A stretch of 64,000 bases of DNA from an uncultured Muribaculaceae bacterium (GCA_910587235.1 CAJUKD010000008.1:34487-98486), one strand, 5' to 3'; shown: positions 46,956-56,031, counted from the first letter of the stretch. Numbers and translations: made by a program. The notes: generated by a model not told the origin, from the sequence alone.

Positions 46956-48608
46956 ATGACAAGACTATTCTTGCCCATACTGATGATGCTTGCCGCCGCA
47001 CCTTTGATGAATGCTGCCGGCAAAGGGCTGTATGTATCCGACCCTGCCAATCTCAAGGGCAAAGAATACACCAACCCCATCATACACGCCGACTACTCCG
47101 ACCCCGACGTCGTAGCCGCACCCGACGGCAAGACATTCTACATGACAGCGTCGAGCTTCCAATGCGCCCCGGGGCTTCCCATCTTGAAATCGACCGACCT
47201 TGTGAACTGGCGACTGGTCAACCACGCCATTACAGAAGTGCCGCCGACCGATTTTTACGCCGCTGCCCCGCGCCACGGCAAAGGCGTCTGGGCACCGTGC
47301 ATACGCTATCACGAAGGAGAATATTATATCTTCTGGGGTGATCCGGATTTCGGTATCTACATGGTCAAGGCCGCCGACCCTGAAGGAAGCTGGTCCGAAC
47401 CCGTGCTTGTCAAAGCCGGAAAAGGGCTGATCGACCCAACTCCGCTATGGGACAACGACGGCCGCGCGTGGCTCGCCAACGCATGGGCCGCATCGCGTGC
47501 GGGATTCAACAGCGTCATCACAGTCAGCGAAATGGCTCCCGACGGAACACGCCTTCTATCGGCTCCGCATGTGGTATTCGACGGCAACGACGGCGTGAAT
47601 CACACAATCGAAGGCCCGAAACTTTACAGCCGCGACGGATGGTACTACATTTTCGCTCCTGCCGGAGGTGTCACCGACGGCTGGCAGCTCGCCATGCGCT
47701 CCCGCAACATCAACGGTCCCTATGAAGTACGCACAGTTATGGCACGCGGCGACAGCGACATCAACGGCCCGCACCAGGGCGGATGGGTCACCGACGCCAA
47801 CGGCGACGACTGGTTCATCCACTTTCAGGACAAAGCTGCCTACGGACGCATAATACACCTGAACCCCATGCGCTGGACTTCCGACGGCTGGCCTGTCATA
47901 GGAATCGACAAGGACGGCGACGGATGCGGCACGCCCCTGCGCAAAGGCCGCAAGCCCGCACTGGAAGCGATGACAGCCGAAGACGCGTTAACACCGGTGG
48001 AAAACCTGTTCGAATGGCATGCGAACTATTCCGACTTCTTCGGTTTCCCGACCCCTTCGGCGATCATGCGCATCTACGGCCACAAGCTTTCACCTCAATT
48101 CGTCAACCTCTGGGAAGTGCCTAACCTGTGGCTGATGAAATTCCCCGCCGAAAAATTCTCTGTCACCGCACGCCTGCAGGTTTCAGCAAAAGCCGACGCC
48201 GAGGGTGTGGCCTCAGGCATGCTTGTGATGGGCTGGGACTATGCCCGCCTGAGCCTCGAGAAACGCGGCGACGCCTTTGTCCTGCGCATGACCGAATGCA
48301 CCGATGCCGAACAAGGCGGGAAGGAACGCACCACTGACCTGGCAACAATCAAGCCAACCCGCGTCTACAATGCAGGCCTGCGTCCGAACATGGAATGCGA
48401 CATAACAATGCGTGTGGACGTAAGTGCCGGAGGAATATGCCGTTTCAGCTACAGCCTCGACAACGGCCGGCGCTTCACATCCGTACCCGCGGCTTTCACC
48501 GCCCGAGCCGGGAAATGGATAGGTGCCAAACTGGGATTTTTCAGCATCACTCCCGACGGCATAGCCGACCGGGGATGGATGGACATCACCGACATTGAAA
48601 TAAAATAA
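46956..48608 (+). CDS. Glycoside hydrolase family 43
   Basis: 550 residues from the ATG at 46956, which gives a clean signal peptide (1-20). A five-bladed propeller carries the GH43 signatures HADYSDPDVV (44-53), LIDPTPLWDNDGRAWL and TIEGPKLY (acid glutamate). A C-terminal beta-sandwich (about 370-550) is like those of xylosidase/arabinosidase GH43 members. It would remove xylose, arabinose or galactose branches in the periplasm. Fits a branched uronate polysaccharide. Confidence 0.88.
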   Translation: MTRLFLPILMMLAAAPLMNAAGKGLYVSDPANLKGKEYTNPIIHADYSDPDVVAAPDGKTFYMTASSFQCAPGLPILKSTDLVNWRLVNHAITEVPPTDFYAAAPRHGKGVWAPCIRYHEGEYYIFWGDPDFGIYMVKAADPEGSWSEPVLVKAGKGLIDPTPLWDNDGRAWLANAWAASRAGFNSVITVSEMAPDGTRLLSAPHVVFDGNDGVNHTIEGPKLYSRDGWYYIFAPAGGVTDGWQLAMRSRNINGPYEVRTVMARGDSDINGPHQGGWVTDANGDDWFIHFQDKAAYGRIIHLNPMRWTSDGWPVIGIDKDGDGCGTPLRKGRKPALEAMTAEDALTPVENLFEWHANYSDFFGFPTPSAIMRIYGHKLSPQFVNLWEVPNLWLMKFPAEKFSVTARLQVSAKADAEGVASGMLVMGWDYARLSLEKRGDAFVLRMTECTDAEQGGKERTTDLATIKPTRVYNAGLRPNMECDITMRVDVSAGGICRFSYSLDNGRRFTSVPAAFTARAGKWIGAKLGFFSITPDGIADRGWMDITDIEIK

Positions 48609-48646
48609 AAGATTCACATACCCTAAATTTCACGCAAATATCCGAA

Positions 48647-49882
48647 ATGCGAAATATAATCCTGATTCCCTTCACTCTCCTTTTGCTGGCTTCATGCGCC
48701 TCGTCGTCGTCATCGACGGCCGTCAACGACGATTTCGACGTCGACGACGCCCTTGCCTACTGCCACCGCCAGGTACACCGCAGCCTCGACGCTCTGGGGC
48801 GGGATTCAATCGATTACACAATGATGCCCCGCAACATCCAGGGCAACGACAGCGTGTGGAGCTGCCGGCGCTCTACACCCGACGAATGGTGCGCCGGTTT
48901 CTGGCCGGGTGTGCTGTGGTACGATTATGAGGCCACTCGCGACGAATGCCTGCGCGAAGAGGCCGAACGATTCACCTCTTCTCTCGGATATCTGGCTCAC
49001 AGACCGGCCTTCGACCACGACCTCGGCTTCCTGATGTTCTGCAGTTACGGCAACGCATACCGGATCACGGGAGAAAGCCGTTTCAAGGAAATAATCCTTG
49101 CTTCGGCCGACACTCTGGCCACCCTGTTCAATCCCCGCGTCGGGACAATCCTGTCATGGCCCCGGAATGTAGAGATGCTCGGAGGGCACAACACCATCAT
49201 GGACAACATGATAAATCTGGAAATGCTCTTCTGGGCGGCACGCAACGGCGGCGACAGCCGGCTCTACGACATAGCCGTAAAACACGCCGAAACAACCATG
49301 AAGTATCACTTCCGTCCCGACGGCACATGCTACCACGTGGCTGTCTACGACCCCGACAGCGGAGAATTCATAAAGGGCATGACACATCAGGGCTACTCCG
49401 ACAGCTCGACATGGGCGCGCGGACAGGCATGGGCAGTGTACGGCTACACAATGGTGTACCGCGAAACTCGCGATCCACGCTTCCTCGACTTCGCACGTAA
49501 GGTGACCGACGTCTACCTCAGCCGTCTGCCCGACGACATGGTGCCGTACTGGGACTTCGACGACCCCGAAATTCCCGCCGCTCCGCGCGACGCCTCAGCT
49601 GCCGGCATCGTGGCCTCCGCCCTGCTCGAACTGCAGAACTACGTGTCCCCGGCCGATGCCCGACGCTACAGGAATGCCGCAGTCACCATGCTCGCAAACC
49701 TCAGTTCCGACAAATACCGCTCGGGCGACGCACGCACATCATTCCTCGACCATTCAACAGGACACAAACCGGCCGGAAGCGAAATCGACGCGTCCATCAT
49801 CTATGCCGATTACTATTACATCGAAGCTCTTTTGCGACTTCGACGTCTGAATGCCGGACAAGGCATTCTGGCACGACGCTGA
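48647..49882 (+). CDS. Unsaturated glucuronyl hydrolase, GH88
   Basis: 411 residues. A lipoprotein signal ends at Cys17 with a serine-rich mature start and no acidic export signal, so it is probably periplasmic. GH88 catalytic aspartates match D125 (FDHDLGFL) and D186 (TIMDNMIN); further family blocks are HQGYSDSSTWARGQAWAVYG and DASAAGIVASALLEL. It hydrates and cleaves the 4,5-unsaturated uronate left by lyases, releasing the sugar that rearranges to 5-keto-4-deoxyuronate, the substrate of KduI encoded downstream. Confidence 0.9.
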   Translation: MRNIILIPFTLLLLASCASSSSSTAVNDDFDVDDALAYCHRQVHRSLDALGRDSIDYTMMPRNIQGNDSVWSCRRSTPDEWCAGFWPGVLWYDYEATRDECLREEAERFTSSLGYLAHRPAFDHDLGFLMFCSYGNAYRITGESRFKEIILASADTLATLFNPRVGTILSWPRNVEMLGGHNTIMDNMINLEMLFWAARNGGDSRLYDIAVKHAETTMKYHFRPDGTCYHVAVYDPDSGEFIKGMTHQGYSDSSTWARGQAWAVYGYTMVYRETRDPRFLDFARKVTDVYLSRLPDDMVPYWDFDDPEIPAAPRDASAAGIVASALLELQNYVSPADARRYRNAAVTMLANLSSDKYRSGDARTSFLDHSTGHKPAGSEIDASIIYADYYYIEALLRLRRLNAGQGILARR

Positions 49883-49904
49883 ATGGTATTCCGGCAAAAA
49901 ATGT

Positions 49905-49912
49905 TAACTTTG
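49905..49912 (+). promoter_or_regulatory. -7 box upstream of the DUF4861 gene
   Basis: TAACTTTG fits TAnnTTTG, 22 bases after the GH88 stop and 35 before the next ATG. It may start a second transcript within the PUL. Confidence 0.45.
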
Positions 49913-49947
49913 CCGATGAATCTCTTAACAGCGAAATATCAGAAACC

Positions 49948-51126
49948 ATGAACCGTCTTTGTATTGCCGCTCTGGGCGGCGTGCTCTTTGCCTGCGGAGC
50001 CTGCGCGGACAAAAATTCCACCGGAATCGAAATAATCAATGAATCCGCGCTCGACCGCACAGGAGAAATGGTCGGAATCGATGCCCGTACTCTCCCCGGA
50101 GAAGCATGGATCGTGCGCGACGCCCAAGGCCGCGAGACAGCATCGCAGCTCACAGCTGACTCAATGCTGATTTTCCGTGCCGACGTACCCGCAGGAGCAT
50201 CCGTCACCTACACCGTCGAGGCATCCGACACCGCAGCCGTATACCCCGACATAGTCACCGGCCGTGTATATCCCGAGCGTGCCGACGACCTCGCATGGGA
50301 GAACGAACTGCAGGGATTCCGTGCCTACGGTCCGGCCACACAGCGCAAAGGCGAACGCGCGTTCGGCTACGACATTTTCTTCAAGCACCGCAGCGAACGC
50401 CCCGTGCTCGAAAACCTTTACGGACCCGAAACCGACCCGGCGACATGGCGCAAGGCCGACTCTCTGCGCGCTATCGACCCTGCTCTCGCCGAAAAATTCA
50501 TCGAATCCATCTCTTATCACATCGACCACGGTCTGGGCATGGACTGCTATGCCGTGGGGCCGACACTCGGCGCCGGAGTTGCCGCTCCGCTGGCGAACGA
50601 CACCCTTAATTTCCCGTGGTGCTATGAAAATGTGGAGATTATTGACCGCGGCCCACTGCGTTTCACCGCCCGTCTTGACTTCGCCCCCCGCGCCATAGGC
50701 ACCGACAGCGCCGTGACCGAGCACCGCATCATCAGCCTCGATGCCGGCAGCCGCCTCAACCGCTGCATGGTATGGTACGACGGCCTGACAGCACCGCAGA
50801 CAGTAATAGCGACAGGCTTCCCCCGACGCGACGATTTTCCGGCAATAACAGCCACAGACTATATAGCCTATTCTGATCCGACACAGGGTCCCGACAACGG
50901 CCGCGCCCTCCTCGGCGCAGTCCGTCCCGAAGGATTCGACGGCAACACCGAAACCGCCGGCCACATACTGGCTACATCTACAATAAGCCCAGCCGACACT
51001 CTTGATTACTACTGGGGATTCGCCTGGAACCGCGAAGAAATAAACACTCCTGAGGAATGGGCGTCATATCTTCAGAATTTCGCCGAAACCCGCAGGAATC
51101 CGCTTAAAATAAAAATACAGAACTGA
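49948..51126 (+). CDS. DUF4861 lipoprotein
   Basis: 392 residues. The signal ends at Cys16 or Cys19 (LFACGAC). The mature chain is beta-rich with FKHRSERPVLENLYGP, SYHIDHGLGMDCYAVGPTLG and YYWGFAWNREEINTPEEW, matching the DUF4861 family often found in uronate-type PULs (alginate, ulvan, pectin). No verified activity is known to me; it may be a lyase or hydrolase. It sits between GH88 and manA, only 6 bases from the latter. Confidence 0.75.
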   Translation: MNRLCIAALGGVLFACGACADKNSTGIEIINESALDRTGEMVGIDARTLPGEAWIVRDAQGRETASQLTADSMLIFRADVPAGASVTYTVEASDTAAVYPDIVTGRVYPERADDLAWENELQGFRAYGPATQRKGERAFGYDIFFKHRSERPVLENLYGPETDPATWRKADSLRAIDPALAEKFIESISYHIDHGLGMDCYAVGPTLGAGVAAPLANDTLNFPWCYENVEIIDRGPLRFTARLDFAPRAIGTDSAVTEHRIISLDAGSRLNRCMVWYDGLTAPQTVIATGFPRRDDFPAITATDYIAYSDPTQGPDNGRALLGAVRPEGFDGNTETAGHILATSTISPADTLDYYWGFAWNREEINTPEEWASYLQNFAETRRNPLKIKIQN

Positions 51127-51132
51127 TCCGAA

Positions 51133-52110
51133 ATGAACGCAATACTGAAATTTGAACCAATATTCAAATCCGTAATCTGGGGCGGACAGCGCATAGCCCG
51201 CTTCAAAGGCATAGCACCGCAAGGCGACCACGTAGGCGAAAGCTGGGAACTGTCGCCTATGGAAGGCAACGAATCTGTAGTGGCCGAAGGCCCGTTCAAA
51301 GGCATCGGGCTGAACAGTCTGATAGCCGACCACGGCGACGAGATTATGGGTGCATGGCTGATGAAAGCCTGCGGCGGACGGTTCCCGCTGTTAATCAAAT
51401 TCATCGATTCTACCGACGACCTCTCCGTACAGGTTCACCCCGACGACGACCTTGCCGCCCGACGCCATAACGGCTCGCTCGGCAAGACCGAGATGTGGTA
51501 CAGCATTCTCCCCGCAGAAGGCGCATACCTCTACGCCGGATTCTCCCGCCGACTCGATGCCGACAGTTTCCGTAGCGCCGTGGCCGACAACAGCATAATC
51601 GACAGCCTGCGCCGCCACGACACCCGTCAGGGCGACGTATTCTTCCTGCCCGCAGGACGCATCCACAGCATAGGCCGCGGCAATTTCGTACTCGAAATTC
51701 AGGAAGCCTCCGACATAACATACCGCATCTACGACTACGACCGACGCGACGCCCAAGGCAATCCGCGCCAGCTGCACATCGAGGAATCAGTCGGCGCAAT
51801 CGACTTCAACGACATAGCAGACGACTGCGAAACACCGCGCATACTGCCTGTCGCCGGCCGGACACAATGCCTGCAAAGCTGTCCCTACTTCACCACCGAA
51901 GTGACAGGCATAGCCTCCAAAACAACGCTCGACCTTTCCGGACGCGACTCATTCACCATCGCCATAGCAACCGAAGGGCACCTGACACTTACACCCGCAG
52001 GAGGCGAAACGGTCGAACTTCCGCAAGGATGCACGGCTCTTATACCCGCATCCGTACAAGAAGTGGAAATCGACGGAAACGGCAGTCTGGTGACAGTCCA
52101 CGTGCAGTAA
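51133..52110 (+). CDS. manA: Mannose-6-phosphate isomerase, class I
   Basis: 325 residues, the short form. Interconverts mannose 6-phosphate and fructose 6-phosphate. The zinc site is visible as Q100 and H102 in SVQVHPDD, E120 in GKTEMWY and the later histidine in PAGRIHSIG. Presence within the PUL suggests mannose (or fructose) is one of the released sugars, together with the ROK kinase that follows. Confidence 0.9.
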   Translation: MNAILKFEPIFKSVIWGGQRIARFKGIAPQGDHVGESWELSPMEGNESVVAEGPFKGIGLNSLIADHGDEIMGAWLMKACGGRFPLLIKFIDSTDDLSVQVHPDDDLAARRHNGSLGKTEMWYSILPAEGAYLYAGFSRRLDADSFRSAVADNSIIDSLRRHDTRQGDVFFLPAGRIHSIGRGNFVLEIQEASDITYRIYDYDRRDAQGNPRQLHIEESVGAIDFNDIADDCETPRILPVAGRTQCLQSCPYFTTEVTGIASKTTLDLSGRDSFTIAIATEGHLTLTPAGGETVELPQGCTALIPASVQEVEIDGNGSLVTVHVQ

Positions 52111-52148
52111 TTTACAATTTTATTGCATCCGTCAAAACCGTGAAAAAC

Positions 52149-52156
52149 TAACTTTG
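52149..52156 (+). promoter_or_regulatory. -7 box of the ROK kinase / kdu unit
   Basis: TAACTTTG fits TAnnTTTG and ends 15 bases before the ATG at 52172. It marks a likely start of the catabolic transcription unit. Confidence 0.5.
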
Positions 52157-52171
52157 CAAAAAAACGATCCC

Positions 52172-53287
52172 ATGTATAAAAACGACAGCAGGACAGTCAT
52201 AACCCTCGACGCCGGCGGCACCAACTTCGTTTTCAGCGCCATGCGCGGATGCGAATTCATCGTGGAGCCTGTAACATACCCCTCGAACTCCGACAACCTC
52301 GACCGCTGCCTCGCCACCATGGTGCGCGGCTTCGAAGAAATAATCTCCCGTCTTGACAGTGCCCCTGTGGCAATAAGTTTCGCCTTTCCAGGACCGGCCG
52401 ACTACCGCGCGGGAATCATAGGAGGCTATCTGCCTAACTTCCCCTCTTTCCGCGACGGCGTGGCTCTCGGTCCCTTCCTGCGGCAGCGTTTCGGCATACC
52501 GGTATTCATCAACAACGACGGCGACCTTTTCGCTTTCGGCGAAGCAAACGCCGGCGCCCTGCCCGAAATCAATGCCCGCATCAAAGCCATGGGAGGAAAA
52601 CGGCACTACCGCAACCTCCTCGGCTATACCTTCGGAACCGGACTCGGAATAGGTTCTGTTGTCAACGGCGAACTTAACCTGGGCAACAACTCATGTGTCG
52701 AAACATTCTGTCTGCGCCACAAGCACAATCCCGACATAATAGCCGAAGAAGGTGCTTCGATACGCGCTATCCGCCGTGAATACGGCCGGCTCAGCGGCGA
52801 CACAGCCCACGAACTTACGCCTTACGACATATTCCTCATTGCCGAAGACCTCAGAGAAGGCGACCGCGACGCCGCCGTAAAGGCTTTCGAACTATTCGGC
52901 GAAATAGCCGGCGACGCTTTCGCCACAGCCGCCACACTGACCGACTCGCTGATAGTCGTCGGCGGAGGTCTTACAGGCGCGATGAAGTACATCAAACCCG
53001 CACTGATACGGGAACTGCGCTCGGAACTGCATACCGTCGGCGGTGAAGCGGTCCGTCGCGTGCAGACTGAAGTATTCGACCTCGACGACGAAAACGAATT
53101 CGCCCGTTTCGTGGCCGGAGCATCACGCCCGCTGGCCGTCTACGGCACCAACACATACGTCGACTACGATCCGATGAAGCGCACAGGCGTCATCGTGTCG
53201 AAACTCGGCGCATCGAAAGCCATATCGGTCGGAGCATACGTCTACGCTCTCTCCGAAATCGACAAATCCGAACACTCTGACAATTAA
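52172..53287 (+). CDS. ROK-family sugar kinase
   Basis: 371 residues from the ATG at 52172; an upstream TTG at 52154 overlaps the -7 box and is rejected. The ATP phosphate motif DAGGTNF is at 13-19, followed by FAFPGPADY, INNDGDLFAFGE and GYTFGTGLGIG. The zinc motif CxCGxxGCxE of many ROK proteins is absent. Likely a hexokinase or manno/fructokinase working with ManA; substrate unproven. Cytoplasmic. Confidence 0.85.
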   Translation: MYKNDSRTVITLDAGGTNFVFSAMRGCEFIVEPVTYPSNSDNLDRCLATMVRGFEEIISRLDSAPVAISFAFPGPADYRAGIIGGYLPNFPSFRDGVALGPFLRQRFGIPVFINNDGDLFAFGEANAGALPEINARIKAMGGKRHYRNLLGYTFGTGLGIGSVVNGELNLGNNSCVETFCLRHKHNPDIIAEEGASIRAIRREYGRLSGDTAHELTPYDIFLIAEDLREGDRDAAVKAFELFGEIAGDAFATAATLTDSLIVVGGGLTGAMKYIKPALIRELRSELHTVGGEAVRRVQTEVFDLDDENEFARFVAGASRPLAVYGTNTYVDYDPMKRTGVIVSKLGASKAISVGAYVYALSEIDKSEHSDN

Positions 53288-53309
53288 AACCTATTAAAAT
53301 CACACTACA

Positions 53310-54104
53310 ATGGTAAACTTCTCTCTTGAAGGAAAAGTGGCTCTGGTCACAGGTGCCGCCTACGGCATAGGACTTGCCATCGCACAGGCTTTTGCCGAAG
53401 CCGGCGCCAAAATCGTTTTCAACTGCTCGCGTCAGGAAACGGTAGACCGCGGACTAAAGGCTTACAAAGAACTAGGCATCGATGCCAAAGGATATCTCTG
53501 CGACGTCACCGATGAAGAAGCCGTGAGTGCCATGGTGGCCGACATCGAAGCTACGGTAGGCACCATCGATATCCTTGTGAACAACGCCGGAATAATAAAA
53601 CGCATACCTATGGAAGAAATGGACGTCGAAGACTTCCGCCGTGTAATCGACGTAGACCTCGTCGCTCCCTATATATGCGCAAAAGCCGTGATTCCCGGAA
53701 TGATACGCAAAGGCCACGGAAAAATCATAAACATCTGCTCGATGATGAGCGAGCTGGGACGCGAAACTGTCAGCGCCTACGCCGCAGCGAAAGGCGGTCT
53801 GAAAATGCTCACCCGGAACATCTGCTCAGAATTCGGCGAACACAACATACAGTGCAACGGCATAGGTCCGGGCTACATAGCCACCGAACAGACCGCTCCC
53901 CTGCGCGAACGCCAGCCCGACGGCAGCCGTCATCCCTTCGACAGCTTCATCATATCCAAGACTCCCGCAGCCCGCTGGGGAACACCCGAGGACCTGATGG
54001 GACCTGCCGTATTCCTGGCTTCCGACGCATCCGATTTCGTCAACGGTCATGTTCTCTACGTCGACGGCGGCATCCTCGCCTACATCGGCAAACAACCGAA
54101 ATGA
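53310..54104 (+). CDS. kduD: 2-dehydro-3-deoxy-D-gluconate 5-dehydrogenase (KduD)
   Basis: 264 residues, classical SDR. TGAAYGIG (14-21) binds NAD(P), NNAG follows near 92, the catalytic serine is in CSMMSEL, and Y157-x3-K161 completes the active site. KduD reduces 2,5-diketo-3-deoxygluconate to KDG. The match to KduD rather than gluconate 5-dehydrogenase rests on the company of kduI, kdgK and the aldolase. No signal peptide, so this step is cytoplasmic, unlike the KduI encoded 1.9 kb downstream. Confidence 0.88.
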   Translation: MVNFSLEGKVALVTGAAYGIGLAIAQAFAEAGAKIVFNCSRQETVDRGLKAYKELGIDAKGYLCDVTDEEAVSAMVADIEATVGTIDILVNNAGIIKRIPMEEMDVEDFRRVIDVDLVAPYICAKAVIPGMIRKGHGKIINICSMMSELGRETVSAYAAAKGGLKMLTRNICSEFGEHNIQCNGIGPGYIATEQTAPLRERQPDGSRHPFDSFIISKTPAARWGTPEDLMGPAVFLASDASDFVNGHVLYVDGGILAYIGKQPK

Positions 54105-54140
54105 CCGGGAGAAGGAAGTCCGAAGTCTTATAGTTTATAA

Positions 54141-54568
54141 AAGTTTAAAAAGTTAAAATAATAGGCTCTTCAATGGAATTCGGATTTGAACGGCTGGAAG
54201 CTTGGAAAAAATCGAGAATACTGGTAAAAGCCATCTACAAATTAGTTCGCAACTTTCCAACAGACGAGAAAAGCTGCCTGTCGGCTCAATTACGTAGGGC
54301 TGTAATTTCGATTTCCTCTAACATTGCCGAAGGTGCCGGCCGGATTTCAACTAAAGAAAAAATACATTTCTGCAATATAGCCTACGGGTCATTAATGGAA
54401 GTGACGTGCCAATTGATTTTAGCGGAAGACCTTGGTTTTATAACATCAAACGACAATGAGTCGATCCGACCTATAATTGAAGAAACCGAACGTTTGATTC
54501 GCGGTTATCACAATTTCCTTAAAGAACAGAATAAATAGCAGAATCCATTATTTTAACTTTATAAACTT
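54141..54568. repeat. Near-perfect inverted repeat enclosing a four-helix-bundle gene
   Basis: Left arm 54141-54165 (starting AAGTTTAAAAAGTTAAAATA) and right arm 54545-54568 (starting CCATTATTTTAACTTTATAA) are complementary over 23 of 25 positions, with one mismatch and one 1-base indel. The left arm ends 7 bases before the enclosed start codon and the right arm begins 6 bases after its stop, so the gene occupies the loop. The flanks are the ends of kduD and the TTG-started permease gene. Confidence 0.85.
54173..54538 (+). CDS. Four-helix-bundle (S23, rRNA intervening-sequence-like) protein
   Basis: 121 residues. FERLEAWKKSRILVKAIYKL, LSAQLRRAVISISSNIAEG and YGSLMEVTCQLILAEDLGFI are hallmark stretches of the S23/four-helix-bundle family first seen in intervening sequences of 23S rRNA genes. 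It folds as a pentameric helical bundle and has no established biochemical role. Base use is clearly AT-richer than in kduD and the permease gene around it, and it is enclosed by inverted repeats (54141-54568), pointing to insertion into an existing operon. Confidence 0.92.
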   Translation: MEFGFERLEAWKKSRILVKAIYKLVRNFPTDEKSCLSAQLRRAVISISSNIAEGAGRISTKEKIHFCNIAYGSLMEVTCQLILAEDLGFITSNDNESIRPIIEETERLIRGYHNFLKEQNK

Positions 54569-54604
54569 ATTACTTCTTCAACTACCACCTTAACCAAACT
54601 CAAC

Positions 54605-55987
54605 TTGGAACAGATTTTTTCCTACATAATCGGCCTGGGAGCGGCGGTGATGATGCCGCTGATATTCACAGTCCTCGGGCTATGTATAGGCCTCAACTTC
54701 AACCGATCGCTGATGTCAGGCCTGAAAGTCGGCGTCGGCTTCGTCGGACTCAGCATCGTCACCGCCCTGCTCACCTCGGCGCTCGGCCCGGCACTCAACG
54801 CCGTAGTCGGCATCTACGACCTGCAGCTACAGGTATTCGACATGGGATGGCCGGCAGCGGCAGCCGTGGCCTACAACACCGCCGTCGGCGCCTTTATCAT
54901 CCCCGTATGTCTGGGTGTGAACCTGCTACTGCTCTTCCTGCGCGGCACACGCACGGTCAACATCGACCTGTGGAACTACTGGCACTTCGCCTTCATTGGC
55001 GCCGTCGTCTACTTTGCCAGCGACTCCCTCCTTTGGGGATTCTTCGCTGCCATAATCTGCTACATCATCACCCTGATCATAGCCGACATCACCGCCCCGA
55101 AATTCCAGAGCTTCTATAACGGAATGGAAGGAATATCCATTCCACAGCCATTCTGCGCGGGATTCGTACCTTTCGCCTGGGGCATAAACAAAGCTCTCGA
55201 CAAGATTCCCGGCATGGAACGCCTCGAAATCGACGCCGAAGGCCTCAAGAAACGCTTCGGCATAATGGGCGAACCCCTTTTCCTCGGTGTGGTAGTCGGC
55301 ATTGTCATCGGTTGCCTCACCTGCACCTCAGGAGGCGAACTTGTCGACAAGACTCCTTATATCCTCGGACTCGGCATCAAGATGGGCGCCGTGATGGAAC
55401 TCATACCGCGAGTGACAGCCCTGTTCATCGAAGGCCTCAAGCCCATTTCCGACGCCACACGCGAGCTGATAGCACGCCGCTTCAAAGGCGCACAGGGGCT
55501 GAGCATAGGCATGAGTCCCGCACTGGTGATAGGCCATCCCACCACTCTGGTGGTGTCGCTCCTGCTCATACCCGTCACCCTTGTACTGGCTGTAGTCCTT
55601 CCCGGCAATGAATTCCTGCCTCTGGCATCTCTGGCCGGCATGTTCTACGTCTTTCCTCTGGTGCTTCCCTACACCAAAGGCAATGTCGTCAAGACCTTCA
55701 TTGTCGGACTCGTGGTAATCGTTCTGGCACTGCTGATGGTGACCAACATGGCTCCGTTCTTCACAAGCGCCGCCCACGACGTCTATGCCAATACCGGCGA
55801 CGCAGCCGTCGCCATCCCCGAAGGCTTCCTCGGAGGGAGCCTCGACTTCGCCGGAAGTCCCCTGGCCTGGATCATCTTCCAATGCTGCCACAGCCTCCGC
55901 TATATAGGCGCAGGCATACTCGCCATAGGAGCCATAGCTCTGGTTGTATGGAACCGCCGACGCATCGCCGGACAAAACGCCGCATAA
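54605..55987 (+). CDS. PTS EIIC-like permease (galactitol type), orphan
   Basis: 460 residues with a TTG start; no upstream ATG is in frame nearby. About ten hydrophobic segments carry family features of galactitol-type EIIC: PLIFTVLGLCIGLNF, AVAYNTAVGAFIIPVCLGVN, IWGINKALDKIPGM-like (AWGINKALDKIPGMERLEID) and GEPLFLGVVVGIVIG. No EI, HPr, EIIA or EIIB gene is nearby, and Bacteroidetes usually lack a sugar PTS, so it probably works as a secondary transporter. Between kduD and kduI, it is the best candidate for importing the diketo- or keto-deoxyuronate. Confidence 0.85.
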   Translation: MEQIFSYIIGLGAAVMMPLIFTVLGLCIGLNFNRSLMSGLKVGVGFVGLSIVTALLTSALGPALNAVVGIYDLQLQVFDMGWPAAAAVAYNTAVGAFIIPVCLGVNLLLLFLRGTRTVNIDLWNYWHFAFIGAVVYFASDSLLWGFFAAIICYIITLIIADITAPKFQSFYNGMEGISIPQPFCAGFVPFAWGINKALDKIPGMERLEIDAEGLKKRFGIMGEPLFLGVVVGIVIGCLTCTSGGELVDKTPYILGLGIKMGAVMELIPRVTALFIEGLKPISDATRELIARRFKGAQGLSIGMSPALVIGHPTTLVVSLLLIPVTLVLAVVLPGNEFLPLASLAGMFYVFPLVLPYTKGNVVKTFIVGLVVIVLALLMVTNMAPFFTSAAHDVYANTGDAAVAIPEGFLGGSLDFAGSPLAWIIFQCCHSLRYIGAGILAIGAIALVVWNRRRIAGQNAA

Positions 55988-56031
55988 TCCCCACGGCAAA
56001 CAAATATTCACACCAAACACATCACATAACA

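Noticed and set aside
54605..54607. Possible later ATG start for the EIIC-like permease
   Set aside because: The next in-frame ATG codons lie within the first membrane helix; the TTG at 54605 gives the full family N-terminus.
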